64,000 bases of DNA from AP-15 sp963774345 (lineage in GTDB: Bacteria > Pseudomonadota > Alphaproteobacteria > ATCC43930 > CGMCC-115725): the NCBI GenBank assembly GCA_963774345.1, contig CAVZFB010000041.1:1-64000 (forward strand), given 5' to 3'. The translations under genes were made by a program, and so were the position numbers. Of this stretch, positions 38,284 through 47,259 are shown in pieces. Numbering within the stretch: position 1 is the first letter of the stretch; each line of letters begins with the position of its first letter. Below the pieces are notes generated by a model, which had not been told where the DNA came from, did no database searches, and worked only from the letters and a program-made list of their open reading frames with translations.

Positions 38284-39489
38284 ATGGAACAAGCGCGGGC
38301 GAACAGGCCTCTGGCGGATGTGACGGTGATTGATTTCGGCCAGATCTTTCAGGGCCCCTATGCGACCCTGCTGATGGCCAAGGCCGGCGCTTTCGTGATC
38401 AAGATCGAGCCGCCGCGCGGCGAGCCCGGGCGCCGCCGCGCGGCACCGGGCAAGAGCGCCACGTTGCCCTTTGCCATGCTGAACCAGAACAAGCACGCGG
38501 TGACGCTCAATCTGAAAGAGCCGCGCGGCCGCGAATTGCTGTTCCGCATGGTCGAACGCGCAGACGTGCTGCTCGAAAACTTCTCGCCCGGCACGTTGGA
38601 CGGGCTCGGCGTCGGCTATCATCGGCTGCGCGAGATCAATCCGCGGCTGATCTATGCCTCAGGCACCGGCTTCGGTCTCAGCGGCCCCGACCGTGACAAT
38701 TTGGCGATGGACATGACGATCCAGGCGGCCTCGGGGATCATGAGCGTCACCGGGTTCCCGGACGGGCCGCCGGTCAAGGCCGGCCCGACACTGGTCGATT
38801 TCATGGGGGGCATTCATTTGTACGCCGGCGTCGTCACGGCACTCTACGACCGCGACCGCAGCGGCATCGGCCGCCTCGTCGAGGTCGCGATGCAGGAGAC
38901 GGTTTATTCGAGCCTCGCCAGCAGCCTCGAATACTACCACCGTACCGGCGAGACCCCGCCGCGCACCGGCAACCGCCAATCGGGGCTGAACAGCGCCCCC
39001 TACAATGTGTTCCCGACCAAGGACGGGCATGTTGCGATCCACATCGTCACCGAGGCGCATTTCCAAAATTTGCTGAAGGCGATGGGCCGTGAGGATCTTG
39101 CCGACGACCCGCGTTTCGCGACCAATGCCGGCCGCGTCGCCCATCTCGAAGAGACCGACGCATTGGTCGCCGATTGGACCCGCAGGCTGGGCCGGATGGA
39201 AGTGTTCGCCCGCACCAAGGAGTACCGCATCCCGTGCGCGCCGGTGCGCACCGCGCCCGAAGTCATGAACGATCCGCACATGCACGAACGCGGCATGCTC
39301 GAACGGGTCGACCATCCCGAATTGGGGCCGATCGTCGTACCGACGACGCCGTTGCGCCTGCACGGGACCGACAAGGTCGAAACCCGCCCGAGCCCGACCG
39401 TCGGTCAGCACAATGAGGAAATCTACGGCGGCTGGCTCGGCCTCTCGCTGAGCGAAATTTCTGCACTGAAGGAGGCTGGCGTCATCTAA
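38284..39489 (+). CDS. CaiB/BaiF class-III CoA transferase
   Basis: An intact 401-residue family-III CoA transferase. Family motifs are VTVIDFGQIFQGPYATLLMAK with the following Gly-rich loop, NQNKHAVTLNLKEPRGRELL, ADVLLENFSPGTLDGLG (catalytic Asp region) and GHVAIHIVTEAHFQNLLKAMG. It moves CoA between carboxylic acids through an Asp-anhydride. The substrate cannot be told; a terpenoid, carnitine or dicarboxylic acid is common. Divergent from the amidohydrolase gene. Confidence 0.92.
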   Translation: MEQARANRPLADVTVIDFGQIFQGPYATLLMAKAGAFVIKIEPPRGEPGRRRAAPGKSATLPFAMLNQNKHAVTLNLKEPRGRELLFRMVERADVLLENFSPGTLDGLGVGYHRLREINPRLIYASGTGFGLSGPDRDNLAMDMTIQAASGIMSVTGFPDGPPVKAGPTLVDFMGGIHLYAGVVTALYDRDRSGIGRLVEVAMQETVYSSLASSLEYYHRTGETPPRTGNRQSGLNSAPYNVFPTKDGHVAIHIVTEAHFQNLLKAMGREDLADDPRFATNAGRVAHLEETDALVADWTRRLGRMEVFARTKEYRIPCAPVRTAPEVMNDPHMHERGMLERVDHPELGPIVVPTTPLRLHGTDKVETRPSPTVGQHNEEIYGGWLGLSLSEISALKEAGVI

Positions 39490-39515
39490 CCCCGGCCCGT
39501 CGGGTATTTCGCGAG

Positions 39516-39632
39516 ATGAGCGTGCGCGCCGAGGTCATCGTGTCGGGCGCGGGCTTGGTCGGGGTCAGCGTCGCGCTGCATCGCAAAAACGCGGGCGCGA
39601 CGCCAAGGCTTTTGCATGACGGTCTCCGATAG
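39516..39632 (+). pseudogene. N-terminal fragment of an FAD-dependent monooxygenase
   Basis: A 38-codon stub begins MSVRAEVIVSGAGLVGVSVALH, the Rossmann start of an FAD-dependent aromatic-ring monooxygenase, then breaks down and stops. A G-x-G-x2-G pattern is present but the rest of the family is absent, so it is a truncated remnant left between the CoA transferase and the EamA-like gene. Confidence 0.6.
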
Positions 39633-40005
39633 AAGCAACGCGGGGGTCGCGCATGGCGCGGGCCGCACGGCGCCGCGCGTTCCGCCGGTCGCCTTCGTCT
39701 ATCTCGCGATCATCGTCCTGACCTGGGCCGGTAACTGGCCGCTGATGAAATTGGCGCTGAGTCAGGTGCCGCCGCTCAAATTCGTGCTGCTGCGGCTTAT
39801 CGGCAGCCTTGTGCTGATCGCGCCGGCGCTGCTGGCGGCGCGGCTGCCGCTGATGCCGGCGGCGATGGCGGGTCAAGTGGTGACCCTGACGCCGATCGGC
39901 GGGTTCGTGCTGTCGCTGGCCATCTTCGGCGGCCCGCTGACCCTCGATGTGGTCGTCAGCATCGTGTTGATCGTCGCCGGCATCTTCGTGACCCTGCGAC
40001 GTTAG
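39616..40005 (+). pseudogene. EamA/DMT-family transporter with large internal deletion
   Basis: Only 129 codons where the family has about 290. The N-terminal helices are recognisable (FVYLAIIVLTWAGNWPLMKLAL, FVLLRLIGSLVLIAPALLA), then the sequence jumps at about 39862 to the last helices (LTPIGGFVLSLAIFGGPLTLD, VVVSIVLIVAGIFVTLRR). The reading frame is preserved, so about 150-160 residues were removed. It could still be expressed as a small membrane protein. The start overlaps the monooxygenase stub. Confidence 0.65.
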
Positions 40006-40095
40006 CGCTGGGGCGCGCCATCCCGGCCGCCGCTACTTGCCACAATGCCCGCTTCTGCATAGCCTCGACCAGCCGGCGGATTGCGGGAGGGCGGG

Positions 40096-41205
40096 GTGAA
40101 AAGCATCACGGTCGATTATGGCAAGCGTCTCGCCGAAGAGCCCGAAAAAGGCCACAACCGCTGGCACGAAGCGATCCTCCCGGTGATCGAGGCGATGCCC
40201 GGCGAAGAGGTCGAGATCGCGACCCGCGACGCCTTTGACGGTCAAATCACGCCGTCGACGAATGCCGAGGATTTGCGGCAGTGCGATCTGAATTTGGTCC
40301 ATCCGCTGACCGGCCCCGTCTTTGTCGCCGGTGCCCAACCCGGCGACCTGCTCGAAGTCGAGATCCGCGACATGAAGCCGGCGGCTTTCGCCTATACCGT
40401 CCAGGTGCCGGGGTTCGGCTTTCTGCGCGACGCCTTCCCCGATCCCTACATCGCCAAATGGACGATCAAGGACGGGTTTGCCGAGTCGGCCGAGCTGCCG
40501 GGCGTGCGGATCCCCGACGGCTCGTTTGTCGGCGTCATCGGCGTCGCCCCGTCAAAGGAATTGCGTGAGCGCGTGCAGCGCCGCGAGGCGAACCTCGCCG
40601 GCCGCGGCGGCATGGCGTTGCCGCCCGAGCCGCAAGGAGCGGTGCCGGGTGCGGCGCCGATCTCGTCCGAGGCATTGCGCACGATCCCGCCGCGCGAAAA
40701 CGGCGGCAACATGGACATCAAGCAGCTTTCGAAAGGTGCCCGCCTGACGTTGCCGGTGTTTGTCGACGGCGCCCTGTTCTCGGTCGGCGACGCGCATTTC
40801 GCGCAGGGCGACGGCGAAGCGTGCGGTACCGCGATCGAGATGGCGGGATCGATCCTGGTCCGCTTTTCGCTGCTGAAGGGCGAGGCGGCGCGGCGCGGCA
40901 TCCGCTTTCCGCGGTTCGCGCGCGACGATTACTATTTTCCGCCCGAGCTGGCGGCGCCGAAGCGGTTTCTGGCGACGACCGGCATGTCAATCCATCCCGA
41001 CGGCACCAATGAGAGCGAGGACACGACGCTGAGCGCGCGCAACGCCCTCTTATCGATGATCGACCTTCTGGTCGAGCGCGGCTGGAGCCGGCAGCAGGCT
41101 TATGCGATCTGCTCGGTCGCCGTCGACCTGAAGCTCAGCGAACTGGTCGACGTGCCGAACATGATCGTCAGCGCCTTTCTGCCGCTCGACATCTTCGGCA
41201 AGTGA
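40096..41205 (+). CDS. fmdA: Acetamidase/formamidase family amidohydrolase
   Basis: Hydrolyses short amides (formamide to formate, acetamide to acetate) to ammonia. The intact 369-residue protein has the FmdA/AmdA fold: LVHPLTGPVFVAGAQPGDLL, IKDGFAESAELPGVRIPDGS, VPPRENGGNMDIKQLSKGAR-like and LPVFVDGALFSVGDAHFAQGDGE, which holds the metal ligands, and EMAGSILVRF later. GTG at 40096 with GGAGGGCGGGG upstream is a better start than the TTG at 40081. The transporter fragment lies just before it. Confidence 0.85.
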   Translation: MKSITVDYGKRLAEEPEKGHNRWHEAILPVIEAMPGEEVEIATRDAFDGQITPSTNAEDLRQCDLNLVHPLTGPVFVAGAQPGDLLEVEIRDMKPAAFAYTVQVPGFGFLRDAFPDPYIAKWTIKDGFAESAELPGVRIPDGSFVGVIGVAPSKELRERVQRREANLAGRGGMALPPEPQGAVPGAAPISSEALRTIPPRENGGNMDIKQLSKGARLTLPVFVDGALFSVGDAHFAQGDGEACGTAIEMAGSILVRFSLLKGEAARRGIRFPRFARDDYYFPPELAAPKRFLATTGMSIHPDGTNESEDTTLSARNALLSMIDLLVERGWSRQQAYAICSVAVDLKLSELVDVPNMIVSAFLPLDIFGK

Positions 41206-41847
41206 GAGATCGCCCGAGAGTAATTTGTCGAGCAGAAGCTCTTATCGGCGCCCCCGCGGATGCGCCGGGCCGCGGGTCGGAACGCTCGCCATGGATTACC
41301 GGCTTTCGAGCTCGGGAGAAAATTGGCGGGGGCGGGAAAACCAGCGGCTGCATCGGCGCCGCGCGTGCTTCGAGACGCGCCTCCCGGCGCTCCTCAGAAT
41401 GGTATCTTATTGTGGGTCGAGATTGCTTCGTCGCCTGGGGACTCCTCGCAATAACGATCCAAAACCGTCATTGCGAACCCACGGGTCCGGCTGAAGGCCG
41501 GCCCGAGGACGGGCTCCGCGAAGCAATCTCGGGGATCCGCGTGTTGCTGTCCGAGACGCGACGGAGCCCCTGTCAAGAGCCGCACGAGCCTTTGGCGATT
41601 TCGCCGCGCCACCCGCGCTCAGAAAGCTATTATTACGAAATTGTCACGAGTCAGCCGCGATCGATTACGACATCAGCCCAGATCGATCAACGCGCGAAGA
41701 TCTCCGGAATTGGTAAGGCCCGATCCCGGCCCCAGCGCACGCGCCACCGGGGTTTCCGGCACGCGCTTGCCCTCAAACGGGGTTTACGCATAGCCTCGCG
41801 CGCCGCCGCGCCGCGCCGGGCACAGACAGGGGATCGGAGAGCGCGTC
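41206..41847. other. Non-coding stretch with a dispersed inverted repeat
   Basis: No gene is supported. The main feature is an inverted repeat: GAGATTGCTTCG (41419-41430) to CTCCTCGCAATAACG, then CGTCATTGCGA (41466) to CGAAGCAATCTCGG (41520-41533). The outer arms are complementary. ATTGCTTCG/CGAAGCAAT units recur across many bacterial genomes. The rest, including a CG-rich flank and an AT-rich patch at 41620-41660, has no recognised content. Confidence 0.6.
41419..41533. repeat. Composite inverted repeat of the ATTGCTTCG/CGAAGCAAT type
   Basis: Outer arms GAGATTGCTTCG and CGAAGCAATCTCGG are complementary over twelve bases, and inner arms CGCAATAACG and CGTCATTGCG pair with one mismatch. The whole is about 115 bp. 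It looks like a small dispersed extragenic element with no ORF of its own. Confidence 0.65.
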
Positions 41848-43038
41848 ATGGATTTTGCCGATAGTCCGGAACACGCGGCCTTTCGCGCCGGGTTTCGCCG
41901 CTGGCTCGAGGCCAATTTGCCGGACGACATCAAAATCGACGACGCCGCCGACCAGCGGGTTGCCGCCGACCGCGAGATCCTCGAAAAGCGCGTCGCCTGG
42001 CAGAAAAAGATGCATGAGTCCGGCTGGGTCGGCATCTCCTGGCCCCTCGAATACGGCGGCCGCGGCGCCGAGTTCATGCAGCAGGTGATCTTCGACGAGG
42101 AATATTTCCGCGCCCGCGCGCCGGTATTGCCGACCGCGAACGCATTGAACCTGCTCGGCCCGACCCTGATCCAATGGGGGAGCGAAGCACAGAAAAAGCA
42201 GCATCTGCCGCGCATTCTGAACGCCGACGAATTGTGGTGCCAGGGCTATTCCGAACCCGGCGCCGGCGGCGATCTGGCGAGCTTGCGGACCCGCGCCGAC
42301 GACCGGGGCGACGATTTTCTGGTCAACGGCCAGAAGGTGTGGACCTCGGGCGCGCATTTCGCCGATTGGTGCTTTCTGCTGGTCCGCACCGATCCCGCGG
42401 CGCCCAAGCATCACGGCATCAGCTATCTGTTGGTCGATATGAAGACGCCGGGCGTCACCGTGCGCCCGCTGGTGTTGCTGAACGGCCACCGCCACTTCAA
42501 CGAGGTCTTCTTCGAGGATGTCGCGGTGCCGAAGGAGAACCTTGTCGGCCCGCTCAATCAGGGCTGGAAGGTCGCGATCACGACGCTGATGTTCGAGCGC
42601 AGCGGCGCCGGCGGGCGCGACCATGCGGCCCAGGTCGCCCGCCTCGTCGAACTGGCCAAACAGTTCCCGAACCGCCAGGAGCCGGCCTGGAGCGAAAGCC
42701 ACATCCGCCAGCAGCTGGCCCAGCTGGCGATCGACGTCAAGGCGTTGCAGGTGACGCGGCTGCGCGGCCTGACCCGGCGATTGCGCGGCGAGCCGCCGGG
42801 GCCGGAGGGTTCGATCCTCAAATTGTTCGGCTCCGAGCTCGCGTTGCGCATCGCCGATTTCTCCTCGACCCTGCTCGGCCCCTACGCGACGGTCGACGCG
42901 CCGACCGAGGCGGTGCCGGACGCCGCGCGTTGGCACCACCGCGTGCTCGGCGCCCGACAATACACGATCGCCGGCGGCACCAGCGAGATCCAGCGCAACA
43001 TCATCGGCGAACGGGTGCTGGGGTTGCCGAAGGGTTAG
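41848..43038 (+). CDS. Acyl-CoA dehydrogenase
   Basis: Full-length (396 residues), intact. GWVGISWPLEYGGRGAEFMQQ is the N-terminal domain, LWCQGYSEPGAGGDLASLRTR the substrate/FAD segment with KVWTSGAHFADWC, RLVELAKQ the middle, and QYTIAGGTSEIQRNIIGERVLGLP the FAD/C-terminal signature. The catalytic Glu position is not fixed here, as is frequent in non-classical members. Likely substrates are branched, cyclic or steroid acyl-CoAs. A second ACAD gene follows at 44369, with a secreted gene pair between. Confidence 0.9.
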   Translation: MDFADSPEHAAFRAGFRRWLEANLPDDIKIDDAADQRVAADREILEKRVAWQKKMHESGWVGISWPLEYGGRGAEFMQQVIFDEEYFRARAPVLPTANALNLLGPTLIQWGSEAQKKQHLPRILNADELWCQGYSEPGAGGDLASLRTRADDRGDDFLVNGQKVWTSGAHFADWCFLLVRTDPAAPKHHGISYLLVDMKTPGVTVRPLVLLNGHRHFNEVFFEDVAVPKENLVGPLNQGWKVAITTLMFERSGAGGRDHAAQVARLVELAKQFPNRQEPAWSESHIRQQLAQLAIDVKALQVTRLRGLTRRLRGEPPGPEGSILKLFGSELALRIADFSSTLLGPYATVDAPTEAVPDAARWHHRVLGARQYTIAGGTSEIQRNIIGERVLGLPKG

Positions 43039-43113
43039 TCTCACCGGCATGATCGTCGCGGCAATCTGGACTGCTTCGGCAACCCCGATATTCGGTGACC
43101 GTGACGGCCAACC

Positions 43114-43704
43114 ATGCGCACTCTGATTTACGCATTCATTATCGGCATTTCGTTGATGGCATCGGCAAATGCCCAAGGGGTGGTTCCGCTTCCATACTCA
43201 CAGCCCGCCCCACAGGTCCAAAAATACTTGGATCAAATCTGGAAACAGCAGGGACCCAAATCGAAGCCACGCAACTCCGCGAGCTCCTCCGGCGATTTTC
43301 AACAGGTCGTGCCGTTTCGATACTTGAGAACCTACGAAAATGTTCATGAAGACCCCGACAAGATCTGGCAACAGGCTGAACTCGAGCCAAGGCCGGGGAT
43401 GGAGACGGTAACCATCCAGGAATATGCGGCGGAAAATTCGCAGGGAAGATGGATCATCTCCCAGCTCTGGGATGCCGGCTGTTCGACCGACCTCTGCCCA
43501 ACGCGTCTTGTACTCAAGCCGCCGAACGGAGAACGCAAGTTGAAATTGACAGACATGCTTTACCAGGTGGCCCCACTGAACGATAAACAGTTTCTCGCCG
43601 AGCAAACGAAGACTGTCGCCGGAAGCTATTTGAACACCCCGTTTGTCTTGTCCAGCGATGGGAAAACTATAATGAACGGGAATTTTTCGTTCAAAATAAA
43701 CTGA
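43114..43704 (+). CDS. Secreted hypothetical protein, first of a coupled pair
   Basis: A 196-residue protein with a signal peptide (MRTLIYAFIIGISLMASANA). The mature part holds two cysteines in DAGCSTDLCPTRLVLKPPNG. No family recognised. Its TGA (43702-43704) shares the A with the ATG (43704-43706) of the next gene, giving TGATG, so the two are translationally coupled. It lies 75 bp after an acyl-CoA dehydrogenase gene, with lower GC than neighbours. Confidence 0.65.
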   Translation: MRTLIYAFIIGISLMASANAQGVVPLPYSQPAPQVQKYLDQIWKQQGPKSKPRNSASSSGDFQQVVPFRYLRTYENVHEDPDKIWQQAELEPRPGMETVTIQEYAAENSQGRWIISQLWDAGCSTDLCPTRLVLKPPNGERKLKLTDMLYQVAPLNDKQFLAEQTKTVAGSYLNTPFVLSSDGKTIMNGNFSFKIN

Positions 43705-44293
43705 TGTCAGATTTAACAAAGCAATTGGCGGAATTAGTGCGCTTGCGGCACTCTTGCTATGGGTTGGTGCAGCTGTGTCCGGCGAGAGCGCCGAATCTTT
43801 AATCGCGGCCGGCGCACCGCTCGAATGCTCGCCGTTCGGCGCCAAGGTTTCGGCAAGCGAAGGTAGATTCACGACCGTCAGCGACAAGGGTTATCTCGGT
43901 GCATTTCAATTCGGGCCCAGCACGCTTGCCGCCTATTATCATGGGGATGCCAACCAATTCCTGACAGACCCGGCCGGGCAAGTGACTGCCTGGTCGCATT
44001 ACCTGCAGGATCAATGGCGCATTGTGTTGCGCAATCACTTGGATTCCTTGCTTGAGCAAAGAATCTGCTATAAGACGACTGCCAACCAGCCACGATGTGC
44101 GATCATCCATCGGTCGGCAATTCTGATGGCCTGCCAGTTCGGGTGCGGCGCATCTGGCAAACTAGCCAATTATTTGCGGCAAAGAAATTGCGACGCCCAT
44201 GAGGTGGCGGACGGGAACGGCACCAGCGTTTGCGAATATCTTCACAGAGGCGACGGCTACGATGTGTCCTGCTTCGCCGGCGGCGGCTGCTGA
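43704..44293 (+). CDS. Secreted lysozyme-like protein, second of a coupled pair (one missing T)
   Basis: One T absent from the T run near 43712 hides the N-terminus; with it the product has 196 residues with a signal peptide (GISALAALLLWVGAAVSG). The mature domain opens SASEGRFTTVSDKGYLGAFQFG, the pattern E-x2-[YF]-x(7-9)-GY-GxFQFG of lysozyme-like transglycosylases, with the first Glu a candidate acid. Six to eight Cys (RICYK, ACQFGCG, CDAHE, VCEYL, SCFAGGGC) suggest several disulfides. Peptidoglycan cleavage is inferred. Confidence 0.6.
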
Positions 44294-44368
44294 CGATCCA
44301 TGGAGCAGCGCCAACTTTGTTGCCGGGGCAAAGGTGCAGACGCACCATCTTCGATCGGGTGACGGACG

Positions 44369-45508
44369 ATGGATATCGGCTTTACCGAAGAGCAGGAATT
44401 GCTACGCGAGACAGCGCGCAAATTCCTCGATGCCGAATGCGACAGCCGGTTTGTGCGGGCGCGGATGGCCGAGCCGGGCGCGGTAACCGACGAGTTTTGG
44501 CGAAAGCTCGCCGAGCAGGGGTGGCTCGGCATCGTCTATTCCGAGGCGGATGGCGGCAGCGGGCTGGGGCTCGTCGATCTGGTCGTGCTGATGGAGGAGA
44601 TGGGCAGGCGGGTCATGCCGGGCCCGTTCTTCTCGACCGTGCTGCTCGGCGGTGCGGCGGTCGCCGAGGCCGGCTCGCCGGCCCAGCGCCGCGAGTGGCT
44701 GCCGCGGATCGCCGCCGGCGATGCGAAGGCCGCGCTTGCCTGGACCGAGCCGGCCTTGCGCTGGGACGCTGCCGGCATCGCTCTGCCGGCGCGCGAGGCC
44801 GGCGGCGGCTTCACCCTCGCCGGCCGCAAGCTCTTTGTCGGCGACGCCCATCTGGCGGATATCCTGGTCGTCGCCGCGCGCACCCGCGACGGCAGCACGA
44901 TGGAGGACGGTATCAGCCTGTTCCTGGTGCCGAAAGACACCCCGGGTCTCAGCGTCGCCCTGCTGCCGACGATCGACGGGACACGCAAACTGTGCGAGGT
45001 CGGGTTCGAGAATGCGAAGCTGCCGGCGGCGGCGCTGCTCGGCGAAAAGCATGATGGCTGGGCGCCGTTATCGCGGGTCGTCGCCCGGGCGAGCGTGGCG
45101 CTTTGCGCCGAGATGTGCGGCGGCGCCCGGCAGGTGCTCGACATGACCGTCGACTACGCCAAACTGCGGGTTGCCTTCGGCAAGCCGATCGGCAGCTATC
45201 AAGGCGTCAAGCACCAGGCGGCCGACATGCTGGTGGCGATCGAAAACGCCAAATCGCTGACCTATTACGCCGCCTGGGCGGTCGACCAGCAGATCGAAGA
45301 GGCGGCCCTCGCGGTGGCGATGGCCAAGGCCGCCGCCTCCGATATGGCCCGCCGGGTCGCCGGCACCGGCATCCAGCTGCATGGCGGCATCGGCATGACC
45401 TGGGAGCACGACCTGCAGCTTTATTTCAAGCGCGCCAAAGCCTCCGAGGTTGCCTTCGGCGACGCCGCCTGGCACCGCGAGCGCGTCGCCCGGCTGATCG
45501 CCGCCTAG
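44369..45508 (+). CDS. Acyl-CoA dehydrogenase, second copy
   Basis: Intact, 379 residues: GWLGIVYSEADGGSGLGLVDL, KAALAWTEPALRWD, RKLFVGDAHLADILVV and VAGTGIQLHGGIGMTWEHDLQLY, the last being the FAD-contacting signature. FGKPIGSYQGVKHQAADMLV marks the helical C-domain. It is a more distant relative of the acyl-CoA dehydrogenase at 41848 rather than a recent copy. Like that gene it may form a heteromer or act on another substrate. ATG 44369. Confidence 0.9.
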   Translation: MDIGFTEEQELLRETARKFLDAECDSRFVRARMAEPGAVTDEFWRKLAEQGWLGIVYSEADGGSGLGLVDLVVLMEEMGRRVMPGPFFSTVLLGGAAVAEAGSPAQRREWLPRIAAGDAKAALAWTEPALRWDAAGIALPAREAGGGFTLAGRKLFVGDAHLADILVVAARTRDGSTMEDGISLFLVPKDTPGLSVALLPTIDGTRKLCEVGFENAKLPAAALLGEKHDGWAPLSRVVARASVALCAEMCGGARQVLDMTVDYAKLRVAFGKPIGSYQGVKHQAADMLVAIENAKSLTYYAAWAVDQQIEEAALAVAMAKAAASDMARRVAGTGIQLHGGIGMTWEHDLQLYFKRAKASEVAFGDAAWHRERVARLIAA

Positions 45509-45572
45509 CGGGCAGGCCGCGGCGGATCTCCCCGCCGACCGCACGCCTTCGGGGCCGGCAGAGCAGATCGCG

Positions 45573-46792
45573 ATGACCGCGGCATTCGAAGCAGCCGGAA
45601 AGCGGCATCCGGCCGGATCCCCGGTCGAGGTATTGCGCATCTTCGCCAGGCTCGGCGTCAGCTGCTTTGGCGGCCCGATCGCGCATATCGGCTATTTTCG
45701 CCAGGAGTTCGTGACCCGGCGGCATTGGCTCGACGAGCAGGGCTACGCCGATCTGGTGGCGTTGTGCCAGTTTCTGCCGGGGCCGGCGAGCAGCCAGGTC
45801 GGCTTCTCGGTGGGTTTATTGCGCGCCGGTTTTCTGGGCGGGCTCGCCGCCTGGACCGGGTTCACGCTACCTTCGGCGATCGCTTGGTGCTGTTCGCCTA
45901 CGGTGCGGCGGCATTGGCGGGGCCGATCGGCAGCGGTCTGCTGCACGGCCTCAAACTGGTCGCTGTCGCGATCGTCGCGCAAGCGGTCTGGGGCATGGCG
46001 CGCAGCCTGTGCCCCGACCGCCAGCGCGCCTCGATCGCCGCGGCGGCGGCGCTGATCGTATTGCTCGGGCCATCGGCGGTTCAGCTCGCGGCGATTGCAC
46101 TGGGCGGCCTTGCAGGGTTGTGGCTCTGCCGCGCCGGCGAGCCGGCGTCGGGCGGGCATCTGCCGGTACCGGTATCCCGCCGGGCCGGGATCGCGGCGCT
46201 CGCCGCTTACCTTTTGCTGCTCGCCGGGTTGCCGTTGGCGCAGCATCTGGGCGCTCCGCAAGGCGTCGCCTTGTTCAACGCGTTCTACCGTTCGGGGGCG
46301 CTCGTCTTCGGCGGCGGGCATGTGGTGCTGCCCTTGTTGCGCCAGGCGGTGGTCGCCCCGGGCTGGGTCGCCGACAGCAGTTTTCTCGCCGGCTACGGCG
46401 CGGCGCAGGCGGTGCCGGGGCCGCTCTTCACCTTTGCCGCCTATCTCGGAACCGTGATCCGGCCGTCGCCGCACGGCATTGCCGGTGCCGCGCTGGCGGT
46501 AGCGGCGATTTTTCTGCCCGGCCTCTTGGTGCTGGTCGGTGCGCTGCCGTTCTGGGAAAGTTTGCGCCGTCGCCGCGGCGCCCAGGCGGCGATGCGCGGC
46601 GTCAACGCCGCAGTCGTCGGCCTGCTCGGCGCGGCGCTTTACGACCCGATCTGGACGAGTTCGGTCAAATCCTCGGCGGATTTCGGGCTGGCGCTCGTCG
46701 GCTTCGTGATGCTGACCGCGTGGCGCGCGCCGCCGCTGCTGGTCGTTGTCGTCAGCGCCGTCGGCGGCGTCGCCATTGCCGGCGTCTTGTGA
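45573..46792 (+). CDS. chrA: Chromate-type anion transporter (one frameshift)
   Basis: A CHR-family membrane protein, 406 residues after restoring one base near 45886. It has both CHR halves: FARLGVSCFGGPIAHIGYFR and FLPGPASSQVGFSVGLLRAG at the N-terminus, and the repeat ALVFGGGHVVLPLLRQAVV with AAQAVPGPLFTFAAYLGTV in the second half. These export chromate or related oxyanions. The role of a chromate resistance determinant here is not proven. Start ATG 45573. Confidence 0.88.
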
Positions 46793-46897
46793 CGCGGCCG
46801 CAGCGAACAGGTGCCGGGAACAATTTCGAGAGTGCTGGTGCCGCGGCCGGGTCCGCCGCTAGTATGGGGGCATCAGCCAATTGCGAGGGAGGAGGCG

Positions 46898-47248
46898 ATG
46901 CGGGTCCACAATCTCTACGCCGATGCCGACGGCCAGTCGCATTTTCGCGACATCGAGATAGAATGGGTCGAGCAGACCCGTTCGGGCAAGCTGTCGAAGC
47001 GGCTGCCGGCCAACGGCATCATCTTTCGCGAGGTCCAGCCGGACTACGATCTCGACTGGCATCCGGCCCCGCGGCGGCAGTACATCATCAATCTCGACGG
47101 CGGCGTCCAGATCACCGCGAGCGACGGCGAAGCGCGCCGGATCGGGGCTGGCGAGGTGATCCTGGTCGAGGACACGACCGGCAAGGGGCATTTGTCGAAG
47201 GCGCTCGACGGCAAGATCCGCAACTGCATCTTCGTCCCGGTAGAATAA
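46898..47248 (+). CDS. Small single-cupin protein
   Basis: 116 residues with one cupin barrel (DYDLDWHPAPRRQYIINLDG, IGAGEVILVEDTTGKGH). The usual second metal His and the acid are partly replaced by Arg and Gln. It is 11 bp from the fumarylacetoacetase-type gene and shares its direction, so it probably acts with it. ATG 46898 is preceded by GAGGGAGGAGG. Confidence 0.8.
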   Translation: MRVHNLYADADGQSHFRDIEIEWVEQTRSGKLSKRLPANGIIFREVQPDYDLDWHPAPRRQYIINLDGGVQITASDGEARRIGAGEVILVEDTTGKGHLSKALDGKIRNCIFVPVE

Positions 47249-47259
47249 CGGAGGATCAA

